A stretch of DNA of 64,000 nucleotides from Halopseudomonas xiamenensis (GCF_014219065.1 NZ_JACLGO010000004.1:1-64000), one strand, 5' to 3'. Positions 11,730-21,980 are shown, counted from the stretch's first letter. Translations and numbers: made by a program. Notes: generated by a model from the sequence alone, not told the origin.

Positions 11730-14700
11730 CTACACGTCCGCCAGTGCCACCGCCTCTTCAACATTGACTGTGACAAGCCGGGAGCATCCTGGTTCATGCA
11801 TAGTCACACCCATCAACTGATCGGCCATTTCCATGGCGATCTTGTTGTGGGTAATGTAAATGAATTGCACCCGGCTCGACATCTCTTTCACCATGCGCGC
11901 GTAACGCCCGACGTTGGCGTCATCCAGCGGCGCGTCCACCTCGTCGAGCATGCAGAACGGCGCGGGGTTGAGCTGGAAGATGGAGAACACCAGGGCGATC
12001 GCAGTCAACGCCTTCTCGCCACCGGACAGCAGGTGAATGGTGCTGTTCTTCTTGCCGGGCGGCCGCGCCATGATGGTCACGCCGGTATCCAGCAGGTCGT
12101 CGCCGGTCAGCTCCAGCCAGGCGCTGCCACCACCGAAGACCTTGGGAAACAGGTGCTGCAGGCCACCATTGACCTTGTCGAAGGTCTCCTTGAAGCGACT
12201 GCGGGTCTCCTTGTCGATCTTGCGGATGACCTGCTCCAGGGTATCCAGCGCCTCCACCAGGTCGGCATTCTGCGCATCCAGGTAGCGCTTGCGCTCGGAC
12301 TGCTGCTGGTACTCCTCGATGGCCGCCAGGTTGATCGCGCCGAGCCGCTGGATCTGCCCATCCAGCCGGGCCAGTTGCTGCTCCCAGTCGCTCTCGCTGG
12401 CGCCGTCCGGCAGCGTGGCGATCACCCCCTGCAGATCATAGCCGGCCTCCAGCAACTGTTCCTGCAGGCCCTGGCGGCGGGTCTGCATGTCGCGGGCCTG
12501 CAGGCGCTGTTCATCCAGCTGGCTGCGCAATACCTGCGCCTGCTGCTCGGCCTGGTGGCGCCGCCGCTCCTGTTCACGCATCTGCTGGTCGACCTGCTCC
12601 AGGGCCTGGCGGGCCTGCCCCAGGTCCTGCTCAGCCTGCAGCCGGCGTTCGAGCAAGGCTTCCAGCTCGATGCGCTGATCGTCCTCCGGCCCCTGGGCTT
12701 CCTCCAGGGACATCTGCAGTTGCTCACGGCGTTCGGCCAGGCGTTCGGCCTGGGTGTGCAAGCGCTCCAGGCCCTGGCTGGTGGAGTCGAGCTGCGCGCG
12801 CAGCGACTGTACCCGCAGCGCCAGTTGGTGGGCGCGGTCCTTGTGCTGGCGTGACTGCTGGCGGGCCTGTTCCAGTTGCTCGCGCACCTGTTCGCGCTGC
12901 TGCAGCAGTGCCTCGCGGCGGGCAGTATCGTCGGCCATGCGCTCGAGGGCATCCTGCAGGGTCAGGCGCGCCTCGCCCAGTTGCTCCAGTTCATCGGCGC
13001 GCTGGGCCTTGATATCTTCCAGGTCGGCGGCAATGCGCTGGCGCCGGGCGTTGATCTGTTCCAGGCGTACCTGCTTGGCCGAGTTCTGCGCCTTGAGTTC
13101 GCCCTGCTCACGGCCCAGACGGGCAATACTCTGCTGCAGGCCATCGCGCTGCAGTTCCAGCTCGCGGATACGTTCACGCAGCCCGGCTACCCGCTGCTCA
13201 CCGGCATCAAGCTGGTCCTGCTGCAGCTCCAGGCTGGCCTGCAGCTGTTCCATTTCCTGCTGGCGGGCCAGCACACCGGCCTCCTGCTCGTCACCATTGC
13301 GAAAACGTAGCCAGTTCGGCCCCAGCCAGTGGCCCGCCGGCGTGACCACCGACTCATGACTGGCCAGCGCGCCACGCATGCCCAGGGCCTGCTGCAGGTC
13401 GGCGGCTATATAGATGTTGCCAAGCCAGGGCGCCAGGTCCAGCACCGAGTCAACCTTGCCCAGCAGCCGATCACCGGGCGCATCGACCGTGCCAGCCATG
13501 GCCGCCAGCTCTACCAGGCGCAGGTGGCCGTGGTGGAAGCTGTCGATCGGCAGCTCATCCAGCGAGGCCAGGCTGACCGCCTGCAGGTCATCGGCGAGCA
13601 CCACCTCCACCGCCCGCTCCCAGCCGGACTCGACGCGCAACTGCCCGGCCAGCACCGCCGCGCCATCCAGCCCCTGCTCGCGCAACCAGCCCTGCACCCC
13701 AACACCCTGGTCGAGCGCCGCCTGCTGCAATGCTTCCAGCGAGGCCAGACGTCCGCCATGGCGCTGGTACTCGCCACGCCGGATGTCCAGCTCCTGGGTC
13801 AGCGCATTGAGGGTTTCGCGCTCCTGCTGCAGGGTCTCGCTGAGGTCGTCCAGTTGCTGCTGATCGGTCTCGCTGCGCAACTCCAGCTCGGCCAGTTGTT
13901 CGGCCAGCTCATCCAGTTCCTCGTCCAGCGTGCCGGCGGACAACCCTGCCCGCTCATCCTCCAGGCGCTGAATACGATCCCCGAAGCGCTCGACGCTCTG
14001 CTCCAGATGACGGATACGCGACTGCTCCACCTCGGCCTGCTGGCGCGGCGCACTGGCCTGCTGGTTGAACTCGTCCCACTCGCCCTGCCAGTGCTGCATG
14101 GCCTCTTCGGCGACCTGCATCTGGATCGCCGTATCCTCATCGGCAGCACCGGCCATCTCCAGCTCCGGTTCGCTGCTGGCCAGTTCGGCATTCAGGTCGG
14201 CGAGCAGCGCCTGGTCCTGGGTCAGATGACTCTGCGCTTCCTGCCAGGCCTGTTCGGTCTGCTGCAGGTCATCGCGCAGCTGGCGCTGCCGGTCGCGGTT
14301 GAACTGCAGCGTCTGCTCGATGCGGCTGATCTCCGCACCGATGCTGTAGTAACGGGCCTGCACCTGGTTGAAACTGTCGTTCAGTTCGCTGTGCTGGTCG
14401 CGTTGCTTTTCGATCTCGCTGTCGGCGTTACGCTGCTCGGCGATGATCGCCTCCAGCGCCACCTCCAGGCTGCGCACCTGCTGTTCGCGCTCGCTGGTGC
14501 GCGCATCCAGGGTCTGCCAGCGCAGCGCCTGCAGCTGTGCCTTGAGCTGACGCTCATCAGCCTTGTACGCCTTGTATTTTTCCGCGGCCTGGGCCTGGCG
14601 ATGCAGGTGCGCCAGTTGCCGCTCCAGTTCCTCGCGCAGGTCGGTCAGGCGTTCGAGGTTCTCGTGGGTGCGACGGATGCGGTTCTCCGTCTCGCGGCGG

Positions 14701-15227
14701 CGCTCCTTGTATTTGGAGATGCCGGCCGCCTCTTCGATGAACAGGCGCAGCTCATCGGGCTTGGCCTCGATCAGCTTGGAGATCATGCCCTGTTCGATGA
14801 TCGAGTAGCTGCGCGGTCCCAGGCCGGTGCCGAGGAAGATATCAGTGATATCCCGACGTCGGCATTTGGTCCCATTGAGAAAATACTGATTCTGTGCTTC
14901 ACGGGTGACTTTGCGGCGAATGGATATCTCGTTATAGCCGGCATATTCACCCTGCAAAGTGCCGTCGCTGTTGTCGAAAACCAACTCGATAGACGCCTGC
15001 CCTACTGGCTTGCGGCTATTGGAGCCATTGAAAATCACATCCGTCATCGACTCGCCACGCAGGTTCTTGGCCGAACTCTCCCCCATCACCCAGCGTACCG
15101 CGTCGATGATATTCGACTTGCCGCAGCCGTTTGGCCCCACGACCGCCGCCATATTAGTGGGAAAGAAAACTGTGGTAGGATCCACAAAGGACTTGAAACC
15201 CGCCAGTTTGATGCACTTGAGTCGCAT
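11730..15227 (-). CDS. smc: Chromosome segregation protein SMC
   Basis: ATPase that organises and compacts the nucleoid. The 1165-aa protein starts MRLKCIKLAGFKSFVDPTTV with Walker A GPNGCGKSN at about residues 32-40, two long coiled coils separated by a hinge near residues 500-650, and a C-terminal head with ABC signature LLSGGEKALTAIAL and Walker B FCMLDEVDAPLDD. The chosen Met (15227) gives the canonical SMC N-terminus; the open frame reaches 15401 but the extension resembles no SMC. It heads the smc-zipA-ligA-dusC group and is divergent from the SLC13-type transporter. Confidence 0.97.
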   Translation of the reverse strand: MRLKCIKLAGFKSFVDPTTVFFPTNMAAVVGPNGCGKSNIIDAVRWVMGESSAKNLRGESMTDVIFNGSNSRKPVGQASIELVFDNSDGTLQGEYAGYNEISIRRKVTREAQNQYFLNGTKCRRRDITDIFLGTGLGPRSYSIIEQGMISKLIEAKPDELRLFIEEAAGISKYKERRRETENRIRRTHENLERLTDLREELERQLAHLHRQAQAAEKYKAYKADERQLKAQLQALRWQTLDARTSEREQQVRSLEVALEAIIAEQRNADSEIEKQRDQHSELNDSFNQVQARYYSIGAEISRIEQTLQFNRDRQRQLRDDLQQTEQAWQEAQSHLTQDQALLADLNAELASSEPELEMAGAADEDTAIQMQVAEEAMQHWQGEWDEFNQQASAPRQQAEVEQSRIRHLEQSVERFGDRIQRLEDERAGLSAGTLDEELDELAEQLAELELRSETDQQQLDDLSETLQQERETLNALTQELDIRRGEYQRHGGRLASLEALQQAALDQGVGVQGWLREQGLDGAAVLAGQLRVESGWERAVEVVLADDLQAVSLASLDELPIDSFHHGHLRLVELAAMAGTVDAPGDRLLGKVDSVLDLAPWLGNIYIAADLQQALGMRGALASHESVVTPAGHWLGPNWLRFRNGDEQEAGVLARQQEMEQLQASLELQQDQLDAGEQRVAGLRERIRELELQRDGLQQSIARLGREQGELKAQNSAKQVRLEQINARRQRIAADLEDIKAQRADELEQLGEARLTLQDALERMADDTARREALLQQREQVREQLEQARQQSRQHKDRAHQLALRVQSLRAQLDSTSQGLERLHTQAERLAERREQLQMSLEEAQGPEDDQRIELEALLERRLQAEQDLGQARQALEQVDQQMREQERRRHQAEQQAQVLRSQLDEQRLQARDMQTRRQGLQEQLLEAGYDLQGVIATLPDGASESDWEQQLARLDGQIQRLGAINLAAIEEYQQQSERKRYLDAQNADLVEALDTLEQVIRKIDKETRSRFKETFDKVNGGLQHLFPKVFGGGSAWLELTGDDLLDTGVTIMARPPGKKNSTIHLLSGGEKALTAIALVFSIFQLNPAPFCMLDEVDAPLDDANVGRYARMVKEMSSRVQFIYITHNKIAMEMADQLMGVTMHEPGCSRLVTVNVEEAVALADV

Positions 15228-15486
15228 TGAAAAATGTCTGTCCCTTGCCGTCGGTGAGTGTCTGACAGTCATCCGGCGGGCTTGCAGAAGTGAGAAACGT
15301 CCCTTTTTACCTGTATTACTTCCTGAATAGAAGCCCCACGACCAGGCATTGATATCCATTGCCTGAGAAAGGCCCATTCGGTTGAGCAGGTTGCCACGCA
15401 ATAGGCTTTACTGGGGGTTGGCAGCGCCATGGCAAGCGCGCTGTTGCGAAAGTGAAGCCAAGATAAATTCGATACTGGATAAGAGA

Positions 15487-16947
15487 ATGTCTGCCACGAC
15501 AACAAACCAACCATTAGCTAGCGGCTGGACCTTCAGCCGAACCCTGGGCCTGATCATCGGCATTGTGCTGCTGGTCATGACCCTTCTGCTCCCTGCGCCA
15601 GCCGGCATGAGCGAGGCAGCCTGGAAAGCCGCCGGCCTCATGATGCTGCTGGCCGCCTGGTGGGCTACCGAGGCGATTCCGATTCCGGCCACCTCGCTGG
15701 CACCGATCGTATTGATTCCCGCCCTGGGCATCGGCACCGTGGGCCAGGCCACTGCCCCCTACGCGAATCCGACCATCTTCCTGTTCATGGGTGGTTTCGT
15801 GCTGGGCCTGGCCATGCAACGCTGGAACCTGCACAAGCGTATCGCGCTCATGACCCTGCTGGCGGTGGGCAGCAAGCCCAGTCACCAGATCGGTGGATTC
15901 ATGATCGCCACGGGCTTCCTCAGCATGTGGGTAAGCAACACCGCCACCGCCATCATGATGCTGCCGATCGGCCTGTCCGTGATCAGCATGTTCGAAAATG
16001 ACGATCCGGCGGCGGTTCGCAAGTATGCCACCGCTCTGCTGCTGGCCATCGCCTATGCGGCCAGTCTCGGCGGCATCGGTACCATCATTGGTACACCGCC
16101 GAATGCGCTGCTGGTCGCCTACCTGGCTGACAACCATGATATCCACGTCGGCTTCGGTCAGTGGATGTTGATCGGGGTGCCGATTTCGGTACTGATGCTG
16201 GCTACCGTATGGTTCCTGCTGGCTCGCAAGGATTTCGGGCTCAAGGCCGAAAACAACAGTCGCGAACTGCTGCAGAAACAGCTTGCCGACCTGGGACCGA
16301 TGAGCCGCGGCGAGAAAACCGTGGGCGTCGTATTCCTGCTGACCGCCGCTGCGTGGATCTTCCAGCCGCTGCTGTCCAGCTCGCTGATTCCCTGGCTGAA
16401 CGACACCAGCATCGCTATCGCTTCAGCGATCATCATGTTCCTGATTCCGGTCGACCGTGAAAAGGGCAACCTGATGGACTGGGAAACCGCGTCGAAGATG
16501 CCCTGGGGTGTGTTGCTGCTGTTCGGTGGTGGCCTGTCCCTGGCGGCAGTGATCACCTCCTCCGGCCTGGCGGTCTGGATCGCCGAGTCCCTGTCCGTGA
16601 TAGGTATGCTGCCGACCCTGGCCATCGTACTGGTGATTACCGCGGTGATCATCTTCCTCACCGAGATCACCAGTAACACTGCAACCGCTGCAGCCTTCCT
16701 GCCGCTGATGGGCGCCCTGGCCATGGCCCAGGACGTATCGCCGATCCTGTACGCAGTACCGGCCGCGGTTGCCGCCAGCTGCGCCTTCATGATGCCGGTG
16801 GCCACGCCTCCGAATGCCATCGTCTTCGGTACCGGCCACATGAAGATCACCGACATGATATCCGCCGGCTTCAAGCTGAACATCGCCGGCGTCATCATCG
16901 TCGGCCTGCTGGCCTACTACCTGATGTTCTGGGTATTCGGGCTCTGA
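15487..16947 (+). CDS. SLC13/DASS family Na+-coupled carboxylate transporter
   Basis: Inner-membrane symporter of 486 aa, probably for di- or tricarboxylates with sodium. It has about 11 hydrophobic segments and both family SNT motifs: MWVSNTATAIMMLPIGL (about residue 145) and EITSNTATAAAFLPLMGALA (about 395), the substrate/Na+ sites of DASS proteins. WWATEAIPIPATSL near residue 60 is also typical. The start at 15487 (MSATTTNQ) follows a weak purine-rich site; an in-frame Met at 15382 lies inside the region upstream of smc. It is monocistronic, ending at a strong terminator. Confidence 0.92.
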   Translation: MSATTTNQPLASGWTFSRTLGLIIGIVLLVMTLLLPAPAGMSEAAWKAAGLMMLLAAWWATEAIPIPATSLAPIVLIPALGIGTVGQATAPYANPTIFLFMGGFVLGLAMQRWNLHKRIALMTLLAVGSKPSHQIGGFMIATGFLSMWVSNTATAIMMLPIGLSVISMFENDDPAAVRKYATALLLAIAYAASLGGIGTIIGTPPNALLVAYLADNHDIHVGFGQWMLIGVPISVLMLATVWFLLARKDFGLKAENNSRELLQKQLADLGPMSRGEKTVGVVFLLTAAAWIFQPLLSSSLIPWLNDTSIAIASAIIMFLIPVDREKGNLMDWETASKMPWGVLLLFGGGLSLAAVITSSGLAVWIAESLSVIGMLPTLAIVLVITAVIIFLTEITSNTATAAAFLPLMGALAMAQDVSPILYAVPAAVAASCAFMMPVATPPNAIVFGTGHMKITDMISAGFKLNIAGVIIVGLLAYYLMFWVFGL

Positions 16948-16970
16948 GCCAGTTCTGCCGGGCAAGATCA

Positions 16971-17001
16971 AAACCGCCGTCCTCGTGACGGCGGTTTTTT
17001 T
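16971..17001 (+). terminator. Rho-independent terminator of the SLC13-type gene
   Basis: Perfect 10-bp stem AAACCGCCGT (16971-16980) with ACGGCGGTTT (16988-16997), 7-nt loop, followed by a T tract, 24 bp past the stop codon. Confidence 0.92.
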
Positions 17002-17051
17002 ATGGGGGCAAGTTCACCTGCCCTGGCGGCTATGGGGTTGCTGCCAGCACC

Positions 17052-17254
17052 CTTCGCGCCGAGGCGGTGCTCCCACAACATCGGGTTGTCGAGCACCTCG
17101 GGCCACGATCGACTCGACGACGCAGCGGCTCGGATGCCGCACGCCCATATGACCGCGCTCGTATGGCAGCACCGTCCATGGTTTCATGCAATCTGGTTCG
17201 AGTACCGGGACTGGCAGGCAGCGCGCCCCGTGGGAGCGCCGCCTCGGCGCGAAG
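17052..17254 (+). repeat. Dispersed intergenic element, copy B, bounded by REP-like inverted ends
   Basis: The left end (17052-17076) and right end (17230-17254) are 25-bp inverted repeats matching at 24 of 25 positions; each contains the REP-like CTCCCAC/GTGGGAG core. Just inside the left end is ACATCGGGTTGTCGAGCACC, then CGATCGACTCGACGACG and CGGCTCGGATGCCGCAC, shared with copies A and C. Copy B lacks the CCGGGTCACGTTGACC core present in A and C. It fills the space between the SLC13 terminator and the ccmI stop codon; there is no gene in 16948-17273. Confidence 0.8.
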
Positions 17255-17273
17255 CGGGCTGCCAGAAGGAAGA

Positions 17274-18482
17274 TCAGAGGGGCTGGTCGATACGCAGGAC
17301 GATGTCCTGGCCTTGCTCGCCGACGACCGTATCCACGGCCTGGGCCGCATGGGTGGCCTGCATCACATCGCTGTTGGCCGAGATACGCGCGCTCACCTGC
17401 AGCGCCTGCCCCGGCTGCAGGGTGACGCCGGGCATCAGTGCGTCACTGCTGTCCAACACCACCTGCGCCGGCAGGCTGTCCTTGCTCAGGCGTTCGGCGA
17501 ACAGCGGCATCGGCGGGCCATCGGGCGCCCGGGCGGAAATGAATACCACGGCGCTGTCGTCAAACTGCGCCGCCAGCTCGTCGGCCAGCTCCACACGCAG
17601 GCTGATCTGCGGTTGTTCCTCGGCAGCGGTCGCATCGGCCGGCTCACTGGTTTGCTGCATGCGCTCACGGGCACGGTCGATACCGCCCTGGATGGCGCGA
17701 GCGCCATCGCTGTCAGGCGGCATGCCGGCCTTGAGACGCTCCCAGTAGTCGATGGCGTTGACATATTGACCGGACTCAAACGCGGCAATACCCAGCAGTC
17801 CCAGCGCTGTCGGCTCGAAGGGATTCAGCTCCAGGGCTCGATCCAGTGCAGCGGTCGCCTCGCTGTCCAGCGCATTGGCGTTGGCAAAGAACCGTGCCTG
17901 TGCCAGTTGCGCCAGCACCTCGGGCCGTTCACCGATGCGCTGCAGGCTGTTGCCGAACGCCTGCACGGCTTCATCGGGCCGCTGGTCAGTCAGATAGGCG
18001 CGACCGAGCATGTACCAGGCCTCACCATTAGCCGGCTGCACCTCGGTGATCCGCTCCATGCGGTCGATATAGCCGGCCAGGCTGTCCGGCATCGGGTTGT
18101 GTTCCATTTCCCGCAGCAGCGACAGGCCGGCCGGGTTGCCCCAGCTCATGTACAGGGCGATGACCACCAGCGGCAACGCACCGGCGGCCAGGATCAGCGG
18201 CCAGGGCCCACCGCGGTGCAGTGGCCGGCGTGCCTCGTCGGCCCTGGCGGTATCTTCCAGCAGCAGCTTGCCGGCTTCTTCCTTGGCCGCGGCGTGCTGT
18301 TCGGCTGTCAGTTCGCCAGCCGCCAGTTGCGCATCCAGTTCAGTCAGGCGCTCTTCATACAGCGCCACGTTGAGGCCGGTGCGATCGATCCTGCTCTGGC
18401 CGCGCAGCTTCCATACCGGCCAGACCACAATAAGCATGCCCGCCAGCATCAGCAGCGCGCTATACAACCAGAAATCTGTCAT
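17274..18482 (-). CDS. ccmI: c-type cytochrome biogenesis protein CcmI
   Basis: Chaperone that presents apocytochrome c to the heme ligation machinery. The 402-aa protein has two N-terminal membrane helices (about residues 5-22 and 92-110) flanking a cytoplasmic loop with the leucine-zipper-like NVALYEERLTELDAQLAAGELT. Tetratricopeptide repeats follow (about 135-260, AWYMLGRAYLTDQRPDEAVQAF) and a periplasmic C-terminal domain ends in ...GQDIVLRIDQPL. It is the last gene of the ccm operon; its ATG shares one base with the ccmH stop (TGATG). Confidence 0.93.
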   Translation of the reverse strand: MTDFWLYSALLMLAGMLIVVWPVWKLRGQSRIDRTGLNVALYEERLTELDAQLAAGELTAEQHAAAKEEAGKLLLEDTARADEARRPLHRGGPWPLILAAGALPLVVIALYMSWGNPAGLSLLREMEHNPMPDSLAGYIDRMERITEVQPANGEAWYMLGRAYLTDQRPDEAVQAFGNSLQRIGERPEVLAQLAQARFFANANALDSEATAALDRALELNPFEPTALGLLGIAAFESGQYVNAIDYWERLKAGMPPDSDGARAIQGGIDRARERMQQTSEPADATAAEEQPQISLRVELADELAAQFDDSAVVFISARAPDGPPMPLFAERLSKDSLPAQVVLDSSDALMPGVTLQPGQALQVSARISANSDVMQATHAAQAVDTVVGEQGQDIVLRIDQPL

Positions 18483-18955
18483 CAGGCGTCTTCTTCTCTT
18501 TCCAGCAGGGATTGCAGACGTTGTTGCTCGTCCTTACTCAGGTGCTGCGTGGCGGATGCCCGCAGGGCCCGCTGGCGACGGCGCAGCAGCACCAGCAGGA
18601 AGACGAATCCGCCCAGCAGCATGGCCGCCGGAGCGAACCACAGCACCATGGTGGCGGGCGTCAGGGCGGGCTTGTAGCGTACGAACTCGCCGTAACGCTC
18701 GACCATGAAGTCGACGATTTCCCGGTTGCTCCTGCCTTCGCCGAGCATGCGGTGCACCTCCCGGCGCAGGTCGGTGGCGATCGGCGCATCGGAGTCGGCG
18801 ATGTTCTGGTTCTGACATTTGGGGCAACGCAGTTCGCTACTGATTGCGTAGAAACGCTTGCGCTGCTCCTCGGTCTCGAAGTCGTAGGTGTCGATGGCGG
18901 CCAGTGCCATCGGCGCCAGCAGTACCAGCAATACCAGCCAGATACGTCTGCTCAT
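18482..18955 (-). CDS. ccmH: Cytochrome c-type biogenesis protein CcmH
   Basis: Thiol-disulfide protein that reduces the CXXCH motif of apocytochrome c before heme attachment. The 157-aa protein has a signal peptide (MSRRIWLVLLVLLAPMALA), the redox motif LRCPKCQNQNIADSDA with Cys44 and Cys47, and a C-terminal membrane helix (about residues 95-118). The start at 18955 is preferred because it begins the signal peptide and overlaps the ccmG stop by 4 nt; an in-frame upstream Met at 19021 lies inside ccmG. Confidence 0.95.
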   Translation of the reverse strand: MSRRIWLVLLVLLAPMALAAIDTYDFETEEQRKRFYAISSELRCPKCQNQNIADSDAPIATDLRREVHRMLGEGRSNREIVDFMVERYGEFVRYKPALTPATMVLWFAPAAMLLGGFVFLLVLLRRRQRALRASATQHLSKDEQQRLQSLLEREEDA

Positions 18956-19530
18956 GGTTGTGCCTCCTGCCCGGCCCTGTCCAGCAGTGCCTGGTAGCGC
19001 GGGCCGAGCTCGTCGTTCCACACCCGGTCGTCCACTGCACCTATGTATTTGTAATGGATAACACCGGCGGTATCGACCAGGAAGGTTTCCGGTGCCCCAT
19101 ACACGCCCAGATTGACACCCAGGCTGCCCTGGGGATCCTCGACGTTGAGCTGATAGGGGTTGCCCAGCTCATCCAACCATCTACGTGCGGCTTCGCTGTT
19201 GTCCTTATAGTTGACCCCATGAATCACCACGCCCTGCTCGGCCAGCTTATTGAAAAAGCTGTGTTCGGCACGACAGGTCGGGCACCAGGTAGCCCAGACG
19301 TTGATCAGTGCGACCTGCCCCTTGAAATCGTCCTGGCTGATGATCCGCCCAGGCTCATCCAGTGAAGGCAGGGCAAAGTCAGGCACCGGCTTGCCGATCA
19401 GCGCCGAAGGCAGCGCGCTGGGATCGATAGCCAGATCCTGCTGGGTCTTCTTGTCGTTGAGCGTCTTCATGAACAGCGCCAGCAACAGCACGAACAGTAC
19501 CAGCGGAATCAGCATCCAAGATCTGCGCAT
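18952..19530 (-). CDS. ccmG: Thiol:disulfide interchange protein CcmG/DsbE
   Basis: Membrane-anchored periplasmic thioredoxin-like protein supplying electrons to CcmH/apocytochrome c. The 192-aa protein has an N-terminal anchor (MRRSWMLIPLVLFVLLLALF), the GKPVPDFALPSL family segment and the active site WATWCPTCRAEH with Cys83 and Cys86. The GAPETFLVD segment holds the cis-proline loop. It is coupled to ccmF by a one-base overlap and to ccmH by a 4-nt overlap. Confidence 0.96.
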   Translation of the reverse strand: MRRSWMLIPLVLFVLLLALFMKTLNDKKTQQDLAIDPSALPSALIGKPVPDFALPSLDEPGRIISQDDFKGQVALINVWATWCPTCRAEHSFFNKLAEQGVVIHGVNYKDNSEAARRWLDELGNPYQLNVEDPQGSLGVNLGVYGAPETFLVDTAGVIHYKYIGAVDDRVWNDELGPRYQALLDRAGQEAQP

Positions 19531-21503
19531 CAGACCACCTCCCCGGTTGCCGCCTGCGGTGCGGTGCGGCGCTGGCGCACCCGCAGGCGATAGCGCTTGT
19601 CACTGGCCGCCAGCAGGCCACCGAGGGTCATCAGCAGACCGCCACCCCAGATCCAGCGCACGAACGGCTTGATATGCACGCGAATGGCCCAGGCGCCATT
19701 TTCCAGCGGCTCGCCCATGGCGACGAACAGGTCGCGGGTGAACCCGGCCTGGATGCCGGCTTCGGTCATCGGCATGTTCTGCACGGTGTACAGGCGCTTC
19801 TCCGGGTTCAGCACGGTGATGCGCCGGTCATTGCGGTAAACCTCGACATGCCCCTTGTCGGAGATCCAGTTCGGCCCTTCGCGGTGCGTTGCGCCGGTGA
19901 ACAGGAAGCTGTAGCCGCCCAGTTCCAGGGTATCGCCCGGCGCCATGCGCAGGTCGCGCTGGCTGTCGAACAGGCTGGCGCCGACCACGCCGACCGCACA
20001 GACGGCGATGCCAATATGCGCCATGGTCATGCCCCAGTAGCTGCGCGGCAACGCCCGCATGCCACGTACCAGTCCCTTGTTGCGCGACTTGTCGAGAATG
20101 TCGCGCAGGCTGGCGCCGGTCACCCAGAACACCAGGAACAGCATGCTGCCGACTGCCAGGTGATGGTCACCGATCCAGATCGCCAGGGCCACGGCACCGA
20201 TCGCCGAGAGGATCAGCACCCACTTCAGCTGACCCACCAGCCACTTGACCGGGGTGTCCTTCCAGCGGGTCAGCACGCCGACGCCCAGCGCCAGCATCAG
20301 TACCGCCATCAAGGGCACGAACAGCGCATTGAAGTACGGCGGGCCGACCGAGACCATGGTGCCGGTCAGCGAATCCAGCGCCATCGGGTACAGGGTGCCC
20401 AGCAGCACCATCAGGGTCGCCACCACTAGGATCACGTTGTTGATCAGCAGCAGGGTTTCCCGTGACCACAGGGCAAAGCCGATCTGACTCTTGACCACCG
20501 GTGCACGCAGCGCATACAGCGCCAGCGAGCCGCCGACCACCACCAGCAGAAAGCCGAGGATGAACACCCCACGCTCCGGATCGGTAGCGAAGGCGTGGAC
20601 CGAGGTCAGCACCCCGGAACGCACCAGGAAGGTCCCCAGCAGGCTCAGGGAGAAGGCGGCGATGGCCAGCAGTACCGTCCAGCTCTTGAACACCCCACGT
20701 TTCTCGGTCACCGCCAGCGAATGGATCAGCGCGGTGCCCACCAGCCAGGGCATGAAGGAGGCATTTTCCACCGGGTCCCAGAACCACCAGCCACCCCAGC
20801 CCAGCTCGTAGTAGGCCCACCAGGAGCCGAGCACGATGCCCAGGCCGAGGAACGCCCAGGCGACGATGGTCCAGGGCCGCGACCAGCGTGCCCAGGCCGC
20901 GTCCAGCCGTCCGCCGAGCAGCGCGGCGATGGCGAAGGCGAAGGCCACCGAGAAACCGACATAGCCCATGTACAGCATCGGCGGGTGCACGATCAGGCCG
21001 AAGTCCTGCAGCAGCGGGTTGAGGTCGTTGCCGTCCGCCGGGAAGTACGGCAGCTGGCGGTCGAAGGGGTTGGAGGTCATCAGCATGAACAGCAGGAAGC
21101 CGACGCTGATCATGCCCATCACCGCCAGTACGCGGCTGAGCATCTCCTCGGGCAGGTCGCGGGAGAAGATCGCCACGGCGAAGGTCCAGCCCGCGAGAAT
21201 CAACGCCCACAGCAGCAGCGAGCCTTCATGCCCGCCCCATACCGCGCTGACGCGGTAGTACCAGGGCAGTGCGGAGTTGGAGTTCAGCGCCACGTAGGTC
21301 ACGCTGAAGTCGTTGCTGACGAAGGCATGCACCAGGCAGATGAAGGCGAACAGCACGAACAGGCACTGGGCCAGTGCCGCCGGCTGGGCGAAGCCCATCG
21401 CCAGGCTGTCGCCACGCCAGGCGCCGTATAGCGGTATGGTGGCCTGCAGCAGCGCCAGTACCAGCGCGATGATCAGCGCGATCTGTCCAAGCTCGGGAAT
21501 CAT
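19530..21503 (-). CDS. ccmF: Heme lyase subunit CcmF
   Basis: Large integral membrane subunit of the CcmFHI heme ligation complex, attaching heme from holo-CcmE to apocytochrome c. The 657-aa protein has about 15 transmembrane segments. The tryptophan-rich heme-handling motif WGGWWFWDPVENASFMPWL is near residue 230, and periplasmic histidine-bearing loops are present (e.g. VWGGHEGSLLLW near residue 90). The length is normal for the family. It is 12 bp from ccmE upstream and overlaps ccmG by one base. Confidence 0.97.
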   Translation of the reverse strand: MIPELGQIALIIALVLALLQATIPLYGAWRGDSLAMGFAQPAALAQCLFVLFAFICLVHAFVSNDFSVTYVALNSNSALPWYYRVSAVWGGHEGSLLLWALILAGWTFAVAIFSRDLPEEMLSRVLAVMGMISVGFLLFMLMTSNPFDRQLPYFPADGNDLNPLLQDFGLIVHPPMLYMGYVGFSVAFAFAIAALLGGRLDAAWARWSRPWTIVAWAFLGLGIVLGSWWAYYELGWGGWWFWDPVENASFMPWLVGTALIHSLAVTEKRGVFKSWTVLLAIAAFSLSLLGTFLVRSGVLTSVHAFATDPERGVFILGFLLVVVGGSLALYALRAPVVKSQIGFALWSRETLLLINNVILVVATLMVLLGTLYPMALDSLTGTMVSVGPPYFNALFVPLMAVLMLALGVGVLTRWKDTPVKWLVGQLKWVLILSAIGAVALAIWIGDHHLAVGSMLFLVFWVTGASLRDILDKSRNKGLVRGMRALPRSYWGMTMAHIGIAVCAVGVVGASLFDSQRDLRMAPGDTLELGGYSFLFTGATHREGPNWISDKGHVEVYRNDRRITVLNPEKRLYTVQNMPMTEAGIQAGFTRDLFVAMGEPLENGAWAIRVHIKPFVRWIWGGGLLMTLGGLLAASDKRYRLRVRQRRTAPQAATGEVV

Positions 21504-21515
21504 GCGGCCTCCGGA

Positions 21516-21980
21516 TCAGTTGGCGGCGGGCGGCGTGTAGCCGTCCACCTTCATGTGTTCGACCTTTTCCAGGGCCTGGGCCACTTCCGGCGGCATGTAT
21601 TCCTCGTCGTGCTTAGCCAGCACTTCGTCGGCGATCAGCACGCGGTCCTGGTTCAGCCGGCCCAGGGCGACTATGCCCTGCCCTTCACGGAACAGGTCCG
21701 GCAGGATGCCGCTGTAGGAAATGGTCACCTGCTCGGCGCCATCGGTGACGTCGAAGGTCACATCCAGGCTGTCGCTGGAGCGCCGCACACTGCCGGCCAC
21801 CACCATGCCGCCGGCGCGAATGCGCGCCTCCTCCGGTGCCACGCCGGTGGCGATCTCGGTTGGCGTGTAGAACAGGTTGATGTTCTGCCGCAGGGCACCG
21901 AGTGCCAGGGCCACGGCGACGCCGACCCCGAACACGACCAACAGAACCAGCACCAGGCGTTTCTTGCGCTGCGGATGCAT
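21516..21980 (-). CDS. ccmE: Heme chaperone CcmE
   Basis: Periplasmic, membrane-anchored protein that covalently binds heme delivered by CcmC and passes it to CcmF. The 154-aa protein has an N-terminal anchor (residues 9-28), an OB-fold domain and the heme-binding motif [13 protein letters not shown] with His124 and Tyr128. Its start codon overlaps the ccmD stop by one base. Confidence 0.96.
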   Translation of the reverse strand: MHPQRKKRLVLVLLVVFGVGVAVALALGALRQNINLFYTPTEIATGVAPEEARIRAGGMVVAGSVRRSSDSLDVTFDVTDGAEQVTISYSGILPDLFREGQGIVALGRLNQDRVLIADEVLAKHDEEYMPPEVAQALEKVEHMKVDGYTPPAAN